Under the pieces are notes generated by a model. It was not told where the DNA came from, searched no databases, and saw only the letters and a list, made by a program, of their open reading frames with translations. Of a stretch of 32,335 nt of DNA, positions 1 to 8,932 are shown in pieces. Source of the DNA: an uncultured Rhodospirillaceae bacterium (GTDB lineage: Bacteria > Pseudomonadota > Alphaproteobacteria > MPNO01 > UBA2964); NCBI GenBank assembly GCA_913052165.1, contig CAJXEC010000017.1, positions 1 through 32,335 on the forward strand, read 5' to 3'. The first letter of the stretch is position 1. Each line of letters opens with the position of its first letter. A program made the position numbers and the translations under genes.

Positions 1-888
1 TGTTAATTTAATATTTAAGTGTTTTGGGCCTGAGGCATCGGCAGAAATAAAGGGAAGGTTGACCTCGGTCTGCACGGAGCTGGAGAGCTCTATTTTCGCT
101 TTCTCCGCGGCTTCCTTTAGCCTTTGAAGGGCAAGTTTATCCCCCCTCAGATCTATCCCCTGATCTTTTTTAAATTCCTCCGCCAGGTATTCAATTATCC
201 GCCCATCAAAATCTTCGCCACCTAAAAAAGTATCTCCATTTGTTGACTTAACTTCAAAGACCCCGTCACCGATCTCAAGAACAGAAACGTCAAATGTCCC
301 CCCCCCAAGATCATAAACCGCGATAGTGCCGTTGGTTTTTTTGTCTAGCCCGTAGGCCAGCGATGCCGCAGTAGGTTCATTAATAATACGCAAAACCTCC
401 AGGCCTGCAATTTTGCCAGCGTCTTTGGTCGCTTGGCGTTGGGAGTCGTTAAAATAGGCAGGAACAGTAATCACCGCCTGATTCACTTCTTCCCCGAGAT
501 GAGCCTCAGCGGTTTCCTTCATTTTCATCAAAATAAATGCGGAAATTTCGCTTGGACTATATTTTTTGGAATGGGCCTCAATAAAGGCGTCCCCGTTATC
601 AGCCTTGACTATCGAATATGGAACCAGATCTGAGTCTTTTTGGGTCATCGGATCATCAAAGGTACGCCCAATCAAACGTTTCACCGCAAATAGAGTATTT
701 TCGGGGTTAGTAACTGCCTGCCTCTTTGCGGACTGCCCAACCAACCTCTCGCCATCCTCTGAAAATGCAACCATTGAGGGGGTCGTTCGAGCCCCTTCTG
801 AATTTTCAATAACTCTTGGCTCGCTGCCCTCCATAACGGCAACGCAAGAATTTGTGGTCCCCAAATCGATCCCTATAACCTTACTCAT
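1..888 (-). CDS. dnaK: Chaperone protein DnaK, N-terminal part (C-terminus runs off the window; not in the ORF track)
   Basis: Reverse-strand reading from ATG at 888 gives [21 protein letters not shown]...; also [38 protein letters not shown] and [21 protein letters not shown], all Hsp70 motifs. Confidence 0.97.
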   Translation of the reverse strand, partial: MSKVIGIDLGTTNSCVAVMEGSEPRVIENSEGARTTPSMVAFSEDGERLVGQSAKRQAVTNPENTLFAVKRLIGRTFDDPMTQKDSDLVPYSIVKADNGDAFIEAHSKKYSPSEISAFILMKMKETAEAHLGEEVNQAVITVPAYFNDSQRQATKDAGKIAGLEVLRIINEPTAASLAYGLDKKTNGTIAVYDLGGGTFDVSVLEIGDGVFEVKSTNGDTFLGGEDFDGRIIEYLAEEFKKDQGIDLRGDKLALQRLKEAAEKAKIELSSSVQTEVNLPFISADASGPKHLNIKLT

Positions 889-1170
889 AAAACCCTCTTT
901 TAAAAAATATTCCATTTGTAAGCGGGGAATTATCTCCGCCTGTTTCTAAATGTTAAACCCGAGATTATAGGTAACCCTGGATCCTGGTCTTTAAATATTC
1001 TTCCGATATGGGTATTGAACAAGCTGAGCGCAATCAAAATTTAGGAATTTTTTATGATTCACCGCCAGGTTTCCCAATAAAATCATAAAGAATATCTTTT
1101 TAGCCGGCAAACTCTACCCCAAAGGCCAATAATGGATGATTTCGTCGAAGCAGCATCCTCCTGAGGTCCA

Positions 1171-1782
1171 CTATGTGGCCTCTTTTTTCGAAACGCCGAC
1201 TCTCGCTGGACGCAGCAACCGATCATGAATCATATATCCCTCCTCCACCACTTCAACTATTATGCCTGGTTCCATATCTGGACTGGGAACTTCAAACAAA
1301 GCCTCATGGCGCTCGTGATCAAATTGCTCTCCTTTTGAAACTATGCGCGATACACCATGACGCTCCAACGAACTGAGTAACTCCTTCTCTGTAAGCTTAA
1401 CACCTTCCAGCAACGCCTTGATTGAGTCACTCTGATTGTCATCAGAACCAGACAACGCGGCGAGAGCCCTTGAGAGGTTGTCCGAAACAGCCAACATATC
1501 GCGAGCAAAATTAGTGGCAGCGTACTTTATTGCATCTTCTCTCTCTCGGCGACCGCGCCTAATTAAATTCTCATTCTCTGCTAACGCCCGAAGCAAGCGA
1601 TCTCTCAGATCAGAATTTTCCTCTGCCAGACTTTTTTCTCCCTCTGGGATCAAGGCCTGTTCATCTTGGTCCGCCGGATTTGCTTCCTCCTCGTTTTCTC
1701 TCGCTATAGGCGTTTCGTCTCGAAGAGGGGCCTCTTCACTCTTTTTATTCTTTTGTTCTTCAGTCTCAGAATTTTCTTCCAT
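1171..1782 (-). CDS. grpE: Nucleotide exchange factor GrpE
   Basis: GrpE-like protein (acidic N-terminus, DRLLRALAENENLIRR, C-terminal DRLLRPARVGVSKK). The track ORF starts at 1935, but residues 1-51 overlap hrcA out of frame; MEENSETEEQ at 1782 is the likely start. Confidence 0.93.
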   Translation of the reverse strand: MEENSETEEQKNKKSEEAPLRDETPIARENEEEANPADQDEQALIPEGEKSLAEENSDLRDRLLRALAENENLIRRGRREREDAIKYAATNFARDMLAVSDNLSRALAALSGSDDNQSDSIKALLEGVKLTEKELLSSLERHGVSRIVSKGEQFDHERHEALFEVPSPDMEPGIIVEVVEEGYMIHDRLLRPARVGVSKKEAT

Positions 1783-1787
1783 TTTTC

Positions 1788-2855
1788 CTATCCGATTACT
1801 CGTCCCACAACTTGTGCCGTATAGTCTACGATTGGTATTATGCGGGAGTAATTGATACGGGTCGGCCCGACAACCCCAATCGCCCCCATAATCTCTCCAT
1901 TGGTTCCGCTTATCGGAGCCGTAACGATGGCGCACCCGGTTAGGTCAAATAGCTCGTTTTGCGAACCAATAAAAATCTGCACGCCATCTCCACCTTTTGT
2001 TAAGTCAAGCAGAAGATCGATAAGCTCCTGCCGATCCAGCGCGTCAAATAATGACCTAATCTGTTCTAACTCAGTTACCATGCTAACGTTATCCAATAAG
2101 CGAGCATGGCCCTTGATAATCAGGGAGCTACCCGACGCTCCATCACGGCTCTCTTCAACTTTAGTTGCTAGCCCCGCCTCAACCAACTTGCAAGTTAGAG
2201 CATCTAATTTTGCCCGATGCTCATTGATTTCTTTTTGAATGACCAACCGAGCTTCATCCAGAGTTTTCCCTGTTAAACGAGAATTCAAATAATTAGCTGC
2301 CTGTGTCAAAGCGGATAGAGGAGTGCCCGCTGGAATCTCTATCAATCGGTTTTCGACGAAGCCCTCGTCGCCGACCATAACCACGAGAGCCCTCCCATCG
2401 CCAATTCCAACAAACTCGATATGTTTTAAGCCACGGTCACTTTTTGGAGCAACCACCAACCCTGTGCACCCTGCTAGACCGGAAATTGCGCTAGTCGCCT
2501 CTTCAAGCGTCTCCTTGGTGCTCAACCCTGCAGCCGCACATTTTTGTTCAATACTAATCCTGTCATCATCAGATAAGCTTCCAATTTCCATCAATCCGTC
2601 AACAAACAAGCGTAACCCGAGGTCAGTGGGCAACCTGCCCCCAGAAGTATGGCGTGAATAAAGCAGACCCATATCTTCAAGATCTGCCATTACATTTCTC
2701 ACGGACGCTGGAGAAATAGTCTCCTCCAGCCGACTAGCTAGGATTTGCGAACCCATCGGGTCACCAGTTTCCAAGTATGCGCTCACTATTGTGCTAAAGA
2801 CAGCCCGAGAGCGCTCATTTAATTCTGAAATTATACTTTGACGTGGAGGCTGCAT
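1788..2855 (-). CDS. hrcA: Heat-inducible transcription repressor HrcA
   Basis: LNERSRAVFSTIVSAYLETGDPMGSQILA, SPASVRNVMADLEDMGLLYSRHTSGGRLPTDLGLRLFVD, and C-terminal GAIGVVGPTRINYSRIIPIVDYTAQVVG are characteristic of HrcA; located upstream of grpE. Confidence 0.97.
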   Translation of the reverse strand: MQPPRQSIISELNERSRAVFSTIVSAYLETGDPMGSQILASRLEETISPASVRNVMADLEDMGLLYSRHTSGGRLPTDLGLRLFVDGLMEIGSLSDDDRISIEQKCAAAGLSTKETLEEATSAISGLAGCTGLVVAPKSDRGLKHIEFVGIGDGRALVVMVGDEGFVENRLIEIPAGTPLSALTQAANYLNSRLTGKTLDEARLVIQKEINEHRAKLDALTCKLVEAGLATKVEESRDGASGSSLIIKGHARLLDNVSMVTELEQIRSLFDALDRQELIDLLLDLTKGGDGVQIFIGSQNELFDLTGCAIVTAPISGTNGEIMGAIGVVGPTRINYSRIIPIVDYTAQVVGRVIG

Positions 2856-3010
2856 ACTTTACATCCAGAAGCACAAAACTTAATAAAGCTCCTCCCTAAA
2901 ATCAATAGATATGATAAAATTGACGCTAATGGCTAAACGGTTAAAGATGTAGGATTTTCGACTTTACGCCGTAAATTTGATCAAGAAATAACACTTGTCG
3001 AGGAGAAAAA

Positions 3011-3742
3011 ATGCCCCGTCCATCTGGCCGAGCCGAAAACGAAATGCGGAGAGTGATCTTAGAGCGAGATTACAACCCTTATGCCGAAGGATCTTGCCTT
3101 GCGAAATTCGGGAATACCCACGTGCTCTGCTGCGCTTCGATTGAAGAGCAAGTACCGTCATGGTTGCGAAATAGCGGGAGAGGCTGGATTACTGCAGAAT
3201 ATGGGATGCTGCCACGCTCAACTCATACTCGAACACGACGCGAGGCCGCTACTGGAAAGCAAAGCGGACGCACACAAGAAATCCAACGGCTGGTTGGGCG
3301 TTCTTTACGCGCAGTAACAAATCTGGAGGCTTTAGGAGAACGTCAAGTAAGAATTGATTGCGACGTAATTCAGGCCGACGGCGGCACCAGAACAGCTGCG
3401 ATTACAGGTAGTTGGGTTGCACTCAATATTGCTTTAGGAGGCCTTCTAGATGTCGGGGCTCTGAGAAGAAATCCACTCATAGATTCAGTCGCAGCTGTGT
3501 CATGTGGCATTAGTAACGGAACGAGCGTGTTAGACCTTGATTATGAGGAAGACTCTCGGGCTGATGCCGACGCGAACTTCGTTCTTTCCGGAGATGGTAT
3601 GATTGTTGAGGTCCAAGGAACAGCTGAAACGCATCCATTTAGTCGTTCTCAGTTTACAGAATTGTTAGATTTAGCGTTCAAGGGTTGTGAGCAGCTCAAA
3701 TTACTGCAGCAAGCTTCGATCAAAAGGCCTGACCCACGATGA
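3011..3742 (+). CDS. rph: Ribonuclease PH
   Basis: [45 protein letters not shown] and [16 protein letters not shown]; Shine-Dalgarno GAGGAG just upstream. Confidence 0.97.
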   Translation: MPRPSGRAENEMRRVILERDYNPYAEGSCLAKFGNTHVLCCASIEEQVPSWLRNSGRGWITAEYGMLPRSTHTRTRREAATGKQSGRTQEIQRLVGRSLRAVTNLEALGERQVRIDCDVIQADGGTRTAAITGSWVALNIALGGLLDVGALRRNPLIDSVAAVSCGISNGTSVLDLDYEEDSRADADANFVLSGDGMIVEVQGTAETHPFSRSQFTELLDLAFKGCEQLKLLQQASIKRPDPR

Positions 3743-4341
3743 CCTCAAGACAGTTTGACGGTAACACTCTTCTAGTGGCGAGCCACAATGAGGGTAAGGT
3801 GAAAGAGATCAAAGATCTTCTTGAAAATCTCCGCATACAAGTCGTTTCCGCCCGAAATTTGGGCCTTGCGGAACCTGAGGAGACTGGTGCTACATTTCGT
3901 GAGAATGCCGAACTGAAAGCAGGATTGGCGTCCCAGGCGACAAATATACCCGCACTTGCAGATGACTCCGGTCTGGCCATTGAAGCTCTAGGGGGAGAAC
4001 CAGGCATATTTTCAGCCCGCTGGGGGGGGGAGAGCCGCGATTTTAATCTAGCAATGGAGAAGGTTGAGAAGCGTCTCGCAGGAAATAAAAATAGGAGTGC
4101 GGCTTTTGTTTGCGCGCTTTCGTTGAGCTGGCCAGATGGTCATTTTGAGACGTTTGAGGGAAGGGTTAATGGGTCTGTCTGTTGGCCTCCAAGAGGAGAG
4201 AGGGGGTTTGGTTATGACCCGATCTTCATAGCCTCTGGCATGGACCTCACATTCGGTGAAATTAACCCAGCGCTAAAACACTCAATAAGCCACAGAGCAG
4301 ATGCCTTCCGACAGTTAAGCGAAGCCTGTTTTGCTTCATGA
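3739..4341 (+). CDS. rdgB: XTP/dITP diphosphatase (RdgB/HAM1 family)
   Basis: [53 protein letters not shown]; overlaps rph by 4 bp. Confidence 0.96.
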   Translation: MTSRQFDGNTLLVASHNEGKVKEIKDLLENLRIQVVSARNLGLAEPEETGATFRENAELKAGLASQATNIPALADDSGLAIEALGGEPGIFSARWGGESRDFNLAMEKVEKRLAGNKNRSAAFVCALSLSWPDGHFETFEGRVNGSVCWPPRGERGFGYDPIFIASGMDLTFGEINPALKHSISHRADAFRQLSEACFAS

Positions 4342-5492
4342 GTGGCGAACCTCTGGCCCTTTATATTCACTGGCCATTTTGTCTATCTAAATGTCCTTAT
4401 TGCGATTTTAACTCACATGTAAGGCATACCATTGACATTAAGAGATGGCGCCAAGGTTTACTCTCAGAATTTAATTACTTTGCAGAAAGGATTGGGGGCT
4501 CGAAAATCTCCTCGATATTTTTTGGCGGCGGGACGCCCTCTTTAATGCCCCCAAATTTAGTGGGCAAGTTAATAGAGCATGTGGACGGTAAGTGGGGGCT
4601 ATTACCAGGCTGCGAGATTACTCTTGAGGCGAACCCGACTTCTGCAGAGATTAAAAACTTCGAGTTACTGGCTCAGGCTGGAGTAAACCGTCTTTCAGTT
4701 GGAGTTCAAGCCCTCAAAGACAAGGATCTTGCGTTCCTCGGTAGAGAGCATTCTAGCAAAGAAGCTCTCTGTGCTGTGGATGCGGCCTGCAAAGCTGTAG
4801 ACCGGGTATCTCTGGATTTAATTTATGCCCGGCCTAGTCAGACACTAAAAAGTTGGAAGCGAGAGTTATTAGCTGGCCTTTCAACAGGAGTAAATCATAT
4901 TTCTCTTTATCAGCTCACACTAGAGAAGGGCACTAAATTTTTTGCGTCGCATCGGAAGGGCGCATTCAAATTACCCTCCGAAGACCTGGCTGTCGCGCTT
5001 TTCCAAACAACTAGGGATCTATGTCAACATGTGGGCTTTCCTGCTTATGAAGTCTCTAACCACGCCAAACCAGGACAGGAGTCCCGTCATAATCTCGCAT
5101 ATTGGCGAGGACAAAGTTATCTAGGTATAGGCCCCGGGGCCCATGGGCGTGTTAAGATAAACGGGGCTCTACACTCTACAGAACAAATCTCTAGCCCCGA
5201 AAACTGGCTCAGAGCTGTCGAGAAGCAGGGCCACGCGACTCGAAAAATGGAAAGGTTGCCCAAGAAGACTCAAATCGAGGAACTTTTGTTGATGGGTTTG
5301 CGATTAACTGATGGTTTAGATCGGCGCAGATTTATGGAAAACACAGGCCTAACAATAGAGGAGGCAGTCTCAAGAAAAGCGCTAACTGACCTACGAAACA
5401 TAGGCTTAATTGAGTTAGACTCAGATGGCTTGCGGGTCACAAAAAATGGGCTTTTAAAGCTAAACTCAGTCATATCGAAGCTCATACTTTAA
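4338..5492 (+). CDS. hemW: Radical SAM heme chaperone HemW (coproporphyrinogen III oxidase-like)
   Basis: LYIHWPFCLSKCPYCDFNSH radical SAM motif, FFGGGTPSLM, ITLEANPTS; overlaps rdgB by 4 bp. Confidence 0.95.
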   Translation: MSGEPLALYIHWPFCLSKCPYCDFNSHVRHTIDIKRWRQGLLSEFNYFAERIGGSKISSIFFGGGTPSLMPPNLVGKLIEHVDGKWGLLPGCEITLEANPTSAEIKNFELLAQAGVNRLSVGVQALKDKDLAFLGREHSSKEALCAVDAACKAVDRVSLDLIYARPSQTLKSWKRELLAGLSTGVNHISLYQLTLEKGTKFFASHRKGAFKLPSEDLAVALFQTTRDLCQHVGFPAYEVSNHAKPGQESRHNLAYWRGQSYLGIGPGAHGRVKINGALHSTEQISSPENWLRAVEKQGHATRKMERLPKKTQIEELLLMGLRLTDGLDRRRFMENTGLTIEEAVSRKALTDLRNIGLIELDSDGLRVTKNGLLKLNSVISKLIL

Positions 5493-5500
5493 TTAATTCC

Positions 5501-7006
5501 CTACTGAAGAAAGCTCCGGCCGGCGCGGCCAACCTCCAATACCCCCTTATCACTAACCTCGAAGATCGAGTAATTGCGTTCCACGATGCCATCTTCTCGG
5601 AATCGAAATAATCCAGCAGTTCCAAGAAAACCTCTTGGATTTGTCAAGGAGTTTTTATTGAGAGCGGATGAGGCCTTACTACCCAAAAAGAGGGCAACTG
5701 CCATTGCATCATAGGCCAAAGGTCCCAGCCGATGCGCTCCAGTTCCGTAAGTCCTCTCAAATTTTTTTTTAAAAACCTTCAAACCTGCTGGAGGAGGGGC
5801 CACGTACCAAGCGCGATGCAGGGCCGGTTCCCGAATAAGAGACCGCTCACTCCAATCTTCTATCCCCAGTATCCGCACTTTGCGAATATCAATTTCATAG
5901 TAGGGCAATAAAGGCGCTAATGCCGTCAGGTCCCTCCCTTGCTCGATTAATAAAACCGCATCAAAGTCTGGGGCTCCAAGAGTTTCTAAAACATTTAATC
6001 GTTTTAATTTGCGAACTGACCTCGGATCTTTCATGCTCCCAAGCAAAAGTTTTTGTCTTTCCAGAGCGTTTTTGCGGATCTTATACTGGCTTAATCTTTT
6101 TACCGCTCGAACCAACGTCTCATGTTGACCACGAGAATAACGTTCTATTCTGACGACAATTCCGCCGACCTTGGATACCGCCTCTTTGAATGCCTCCCCG
6201 ACAAAATCACCGTAACGATCATCAGGCAGTAGAGCCGCAAATCTTTTGAGCTTCCGAGCTGCGGCAAAAGAGACAATGCGTTGAACTCGATGGGAGGGAA
6301 AAAATCCCATCACAAACGCGTTTGAAGCAGCTGCATTCGGATCATTTGAAAGAGATATAGATATCAGGCTTTCACCGTTTTTCTCCAACGCCACAGCTGA
6401 AGAGGGAGCTGAAAAAACAGGCCCAACCAATAATTTAGCCCCATCCCTAATAGCTGATCTGACGGCACTTCGCGCTCCCAAGGTAGTCCCCCTTGTGTCA
6501 TAAATAAGAAGGAATTGGTTTTGGGTGCCAACCTCAAAAAAAGACAGCTCCATTCCTCTGAGAAGTGACTTGCCAAGCTCGCTATATTTTCCAGTTAAAG
6601 GCAGCAAAACTCCAATTTTAAATTGGAGATTAGCAGTTGTTTTAAAACTCTTTATTGATGTCCCATTGTTATTAAAGGCAAAGTGGGGAGTATTAACCAG
6701 GTGTAGACGCGCGGCTCCAAATTTCAGAGTGACTTTGCCAGCTTCTGATTGATCACTAAGTCCTACCCTCTCCTGCTTGAAAATCTGGGGTGGACGCGCG
6801 GCTGTAGATTTCAAACTAAGCTTACCTACTTCTAATTGATCACTAAATTTCACCCTCTCCTGCTTGAAAACCATCGGTGAATTTGTTTTATTCCCCTGGC
6901 AACCTGCTAATACCACCACGAGAGATATTACGGACCAAATCACAAATTTATGCTGAGTACTTGCCAAGATGAGGAGCCTGTAAAAATTTGACAACGGAAG
7001 GGTCAC
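5501..7006 (-). CDS. Lipoprotein with periplasmic-binding-protein fold, LpoA-like penicillin-binding protein activator; exact start uncertain
   Basis: Lipobox-like VVVLAGC; IGVLLPLTGKYSELGKSLLRGMELSFFE and LPDDRYGDFVGEAFKEAV resemble the PBP-activator family; divergent from rsmI, an arrangement typical of this family. The track start is GTG at 7006 and overlaps the rsmI ORF. Confidence 0.8.
   Translation of the reverse strand: MTLPLSNFYRLLILASTQHKFVIWSVISLVVVLAGCQGNKTNSPMVFKQERVKFSDQLEVGKLSLKSTAARPPQIFKQERVGLSDQSEAGKVTLKFGAARLHLVNTPHFAFNNNGTSIKSFKTTANLQFKIGVLLPLTGKYSELGKSLLRGMELSFFEVGTQNQFLLIYDTRGTTLGARSAVRSAIRDGAKLLVGPVFSAPSSAVALEKNGESLISISLSNDPNAAASNAFVMGFFPSHRVQRIVSFAAARKLKRFAALLPDDRYGDFVGEAFKEAVSKVGGIVVRIERYSRGQHETLVRAVKRLSQYKIRKNALERQKLLLGSMKDPRSVRKLKRLNVLETLGAPDFDAVLLIEQGRDLTALAPLLPYYEIDIRKVRILGIEDWSERSLIREPALHRAWYVAPPPAGLKVFKKKFERTYGTGAHRLGPLAYDAMAVALFLGSKASSALNKNSLTNPRGFLGTAGLFRFREDGIVERNYSIFEVSDKGVLEVGRAGRSFLQ
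6706..6879 (-). repeat. Diverged two-copy tandem repeat, 87-bp unit (29 aa), within the LpoA-like lipoprotein
   Basis: Protein copies FKQERVKFSDQLEVGKLSLKSTAARPPQI and FKQERVGLSDQSEAGKVTLKFGAARLHLV are consecutive 29-mers. In the DNA, gacgcgcggct occurs at 6706 and 6793, an offset of 87. Confidence 0.9.
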
Positions 7007-7908
7007 AATACTGCAAGGACCCTACCTTGGCAGCAATCAATGGTAAACTAGAAAGCACCATTATCGTCTCTGGCTTGCACATTGTCTCAACTCCAATAGG
7101 TAATTTGGCAGATATTTCTTTGCGAGCCCTGGCCACCCTCCGAACATCTGACCTAATAGTATGCGAGGACACACGTGTAACGGCAAAAATCAAATCTGCT
7201 TTTGCCATAACTACCCCTTTGTTGTGCTACAATGATCACAACGCCTCAAAGATCCTCCCTAAAATAATGGAACTTTTACAAAAGGGAAAAATAATTTCTC
7301 TAGTATCAGATGCGGGCACCCCAACAATATCTGACCCCGGCTACAAATTGGTTAATTCTGCAATACAGGAGAGAATACTTGTGACCAGCGTTCCAGGTGC
7401 TAGTGCGATGCTTGCCGCCCTTACCACATCGGGTTTGCCAACCGACAGATTTTTATTTTTGGGCTTTCTCCCAACCAGAGAAGCGGCAAAGCAAAAAACC
7501 TTAAAGGCTTTGAATGAATTTAGAGCAACTCTCATTTTTTATGAGTCCGCAAAAAGACTCTCAGCGACGGTAAAGACAATGGCTGATGTACTGAACCCTC
7601 GCGCGGCCGTCATAGCGCGGGAGTTGACAAAAAAATATGAGGAATTTTGGAGGGGTGATTTAACGGCCCTTGCCTTGAAAACGTCAAGGGAGCGAGAAAA
7701 AAAAGGGGAGTTTGTAATTCTTTTGGGACCTCCTCAAGCAGCCGAGCCGCCAAGTAACGAGACCGTTAATCAAATGTTACTTGAAGCCTTAGGCAATAAA
7801 ACACTCCGGGACGCCGCTACTCTGGTCGCACAAGAGACGGGCCTGAAGCGAAGCGATGTATATCGCCAGGCTCTTAAATTGAAAGAAAACATCATAAAAA
7901 CAGAGTAA
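6988..7908 (+). CDS. rsmI: 16S rRNA (cytidine(1402)-2'-O)-methyltransferase RsmI; start may be downstream (TTG 7027 or 7072)
   Basis: LHIVSTPIGNLADISLRALATLRTSDLIVCEDTRVT, LVSDAGTPTISDPGYKLV, PGASAMLAALTTSGLPTDRFLFLGFLP. The track start is TTG 6988 and overlaps the divergent ORF. Confidence 0.96.
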   Translation: MTTEGSQYCKDPTLAAINGKLESTIIVSGLHIVSTPIGNLADISLRALATLRTSDLIVCEDTRVTAKIKSAFAITTPLLCYNDHNASKILPKIMELLQKGKIISLVSDAGTPTISDPGYKLVNSAIQERILVTSVPGASAMLAALTTSGLPTDRFLFLGFLPTREAAKQKTLKALNEFRATLIFYESAKRLSATVKTMADVLNPRAAVIARELTKKYEEFWRGDLTALALKTSREREKKGEFVILLGPPQAAEPPSNETVNQMLLEALGNKTLRDAATLVAQETGLKRSDVYRQALKLKENIIKTE

Positions 7909-8060
7909 ATGAGAAGCCCCGATGAGATAACAAAATAATTTTTAACTTTGGGAAAAATTGATGCTCATTTCTAATAGCAGGAGCATATACCTAATCCAAG
8001 GTGTCATGAAAAATTCACTTCCATTATGATCAAGTAAGGCATCATCATTAAGGTGTAAGT

Positions 8061-8672
8061 TTGAATAAGTTTTGGCGAAATCGTTGGCCCGACCACAAAC
8101 AATTTTCTGTGACAACGTCTTTGGTATTTTTGTCACTACATTTTTTCGGTGCCACAGGCTGCACCAATGTTATTTTAAGCGCCGGCACCGCGGCGGTTAC
8201 AGCCTCTCAGGAGGAGAGGGGTCTCGCTACTGCTGCAAACGATTTAGCGATCCAAGCTAATATAAATGCGCTTTTCCTGAAGCAAGAACTGTATTCATGG
8301 CCAGCTATAACAGTTTCGGTTTTCGATGGACGAGTTCTCTTAACGGGAGCAGTTACCCAGAAAACAGACCGTGCGAAAGCTGAAAATATAGCCAAAAGGG
8401 GCAGGGGCGTAAGGCGAGTCTTCAATGAAATCCAGGTTACCAATACAAAGAGAAATTGGCTCAGGGATCAAATGACCACACTCACATTAAAAGACAAGCT
8501 TTTACGAGATAAATCTATTTTTTCGATTAACTATTCCATTAATGCCGCAAATGGGGTCGTTTATCTGATGGGAATTGCTCAAACATCTGCCGAACTAAAA
8601 AGAGTTAGAGCACATTCTAGGAACACCAAAAACGTTCGGCGAATTGTCGACTATGTCATTGTAAAAAACTGA
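8061..8672 (+). CDS. BON-domain putative lipoprotein
   Basis: Hydrophobic N-terminus ending in a Cys (SLHFFGATGC); two BON-like repeats (WPAITVSVFDGRVLLTGAVTQKTDRAKAENIAKRGRGVRRVFNEIQV and INYSINAANGVVYLMGIAQTSAELKRVRAHSRNTKNVRRIVDYV). TTG start. Confidence 0.85.
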   Translation: MNKFWRNRWPDHKQFSVTTSLVFLSLHFFGATGCTNVILSAGTAAVTASQEERGLATAANDLAIQANINALFLKQELYSWPAITVSVFDGRVLLTGAVTQKTDRAKAENIAKRGRGVRRVFNEIQVTNTKRNWLRDQMTTLTLKDKLLRDKSIFSINYSINAANGVVYLMGIAQTSAELKRVRAHSRNTKNVRRIVDYVIVKN

Positions 8673-8809
8673 GCTCCCGAGCGATTGAGATCAAAATCCT
8701 ACTGCAAAGAATAATATAATAAAGTTTGGAAATTATTAGGATTAACAAACATAAGTTTCCGCCCGAGGCTTATTCGGTTCAAACTCTATTTTGTAACCTG
8801 ATCCGGGGG

Positions 8810-8845
8810 GGCGTGATTATTGAGACGCCATAGACTCTCTCTATG
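8810..8845 (+). other. Two adjacent inverted repeats upstream of gshB (potential RNA hairpins)
   Basis: GGCGT(8810-8814)/ACGCC(8825-8829), then CATAGA(8829-8834)-ctctc-TCTATG(8840-8845). Confidence 0.5.
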
Positions 8846-8866
8846 AGCGATTCCAGGGGGGAGAAG

Positions 8867-8923
8867 ATGGTATTTTTTCGGTGGAGGAGTCATCGAAATG
8901 CAACTAACAAAGGACTATTCTAG
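8867..8923 (+). other. Candidate 18-aa upstream ORF / leader peptide before gshB (MVFFRWRSHRNATNKGLF)
   Basis: ATG at 8867 preceded by aggggggagaag (SD-like). Its TAG stop (8921-8923) overlaps the AGGAG SD of gshB, whose ATG is at 8933. Confidence 0.35.
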
Positions 8924-8932
8924 GAGTTTCAC

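Noticed and set aside
921-940. Imperfect inverted repeat AGCGGGGAATTATCTCCGCC upstream of dnaK
   Set aside because: Could be a stem or part of a heat-shock promoter, but no convincing -35/-10 pair could be assigned; too weak to call.
1163-1188. Hairpin GAGGtCCAC-TAT-GTGGCCTC followed by T6 as an intrinsic terminator
   Set aside because: The T-tract orientation fits the plus strand, but no plus-strand gene ends here; on the minus strand (grpE) there is no U-tract after the stem. It also overlaps the grpE 3' end.
2856-3010. CIRCE operator expected near hrcA-grpE-dnaK
   Set aside because: No TTAGCACTC-N9-GAGTGCTAA sequence was found in the hrcA-rph gap or upstream of dnaK. In alphaproteobacteria CIRCE is commonly at groESL, so absence here is not unusual.
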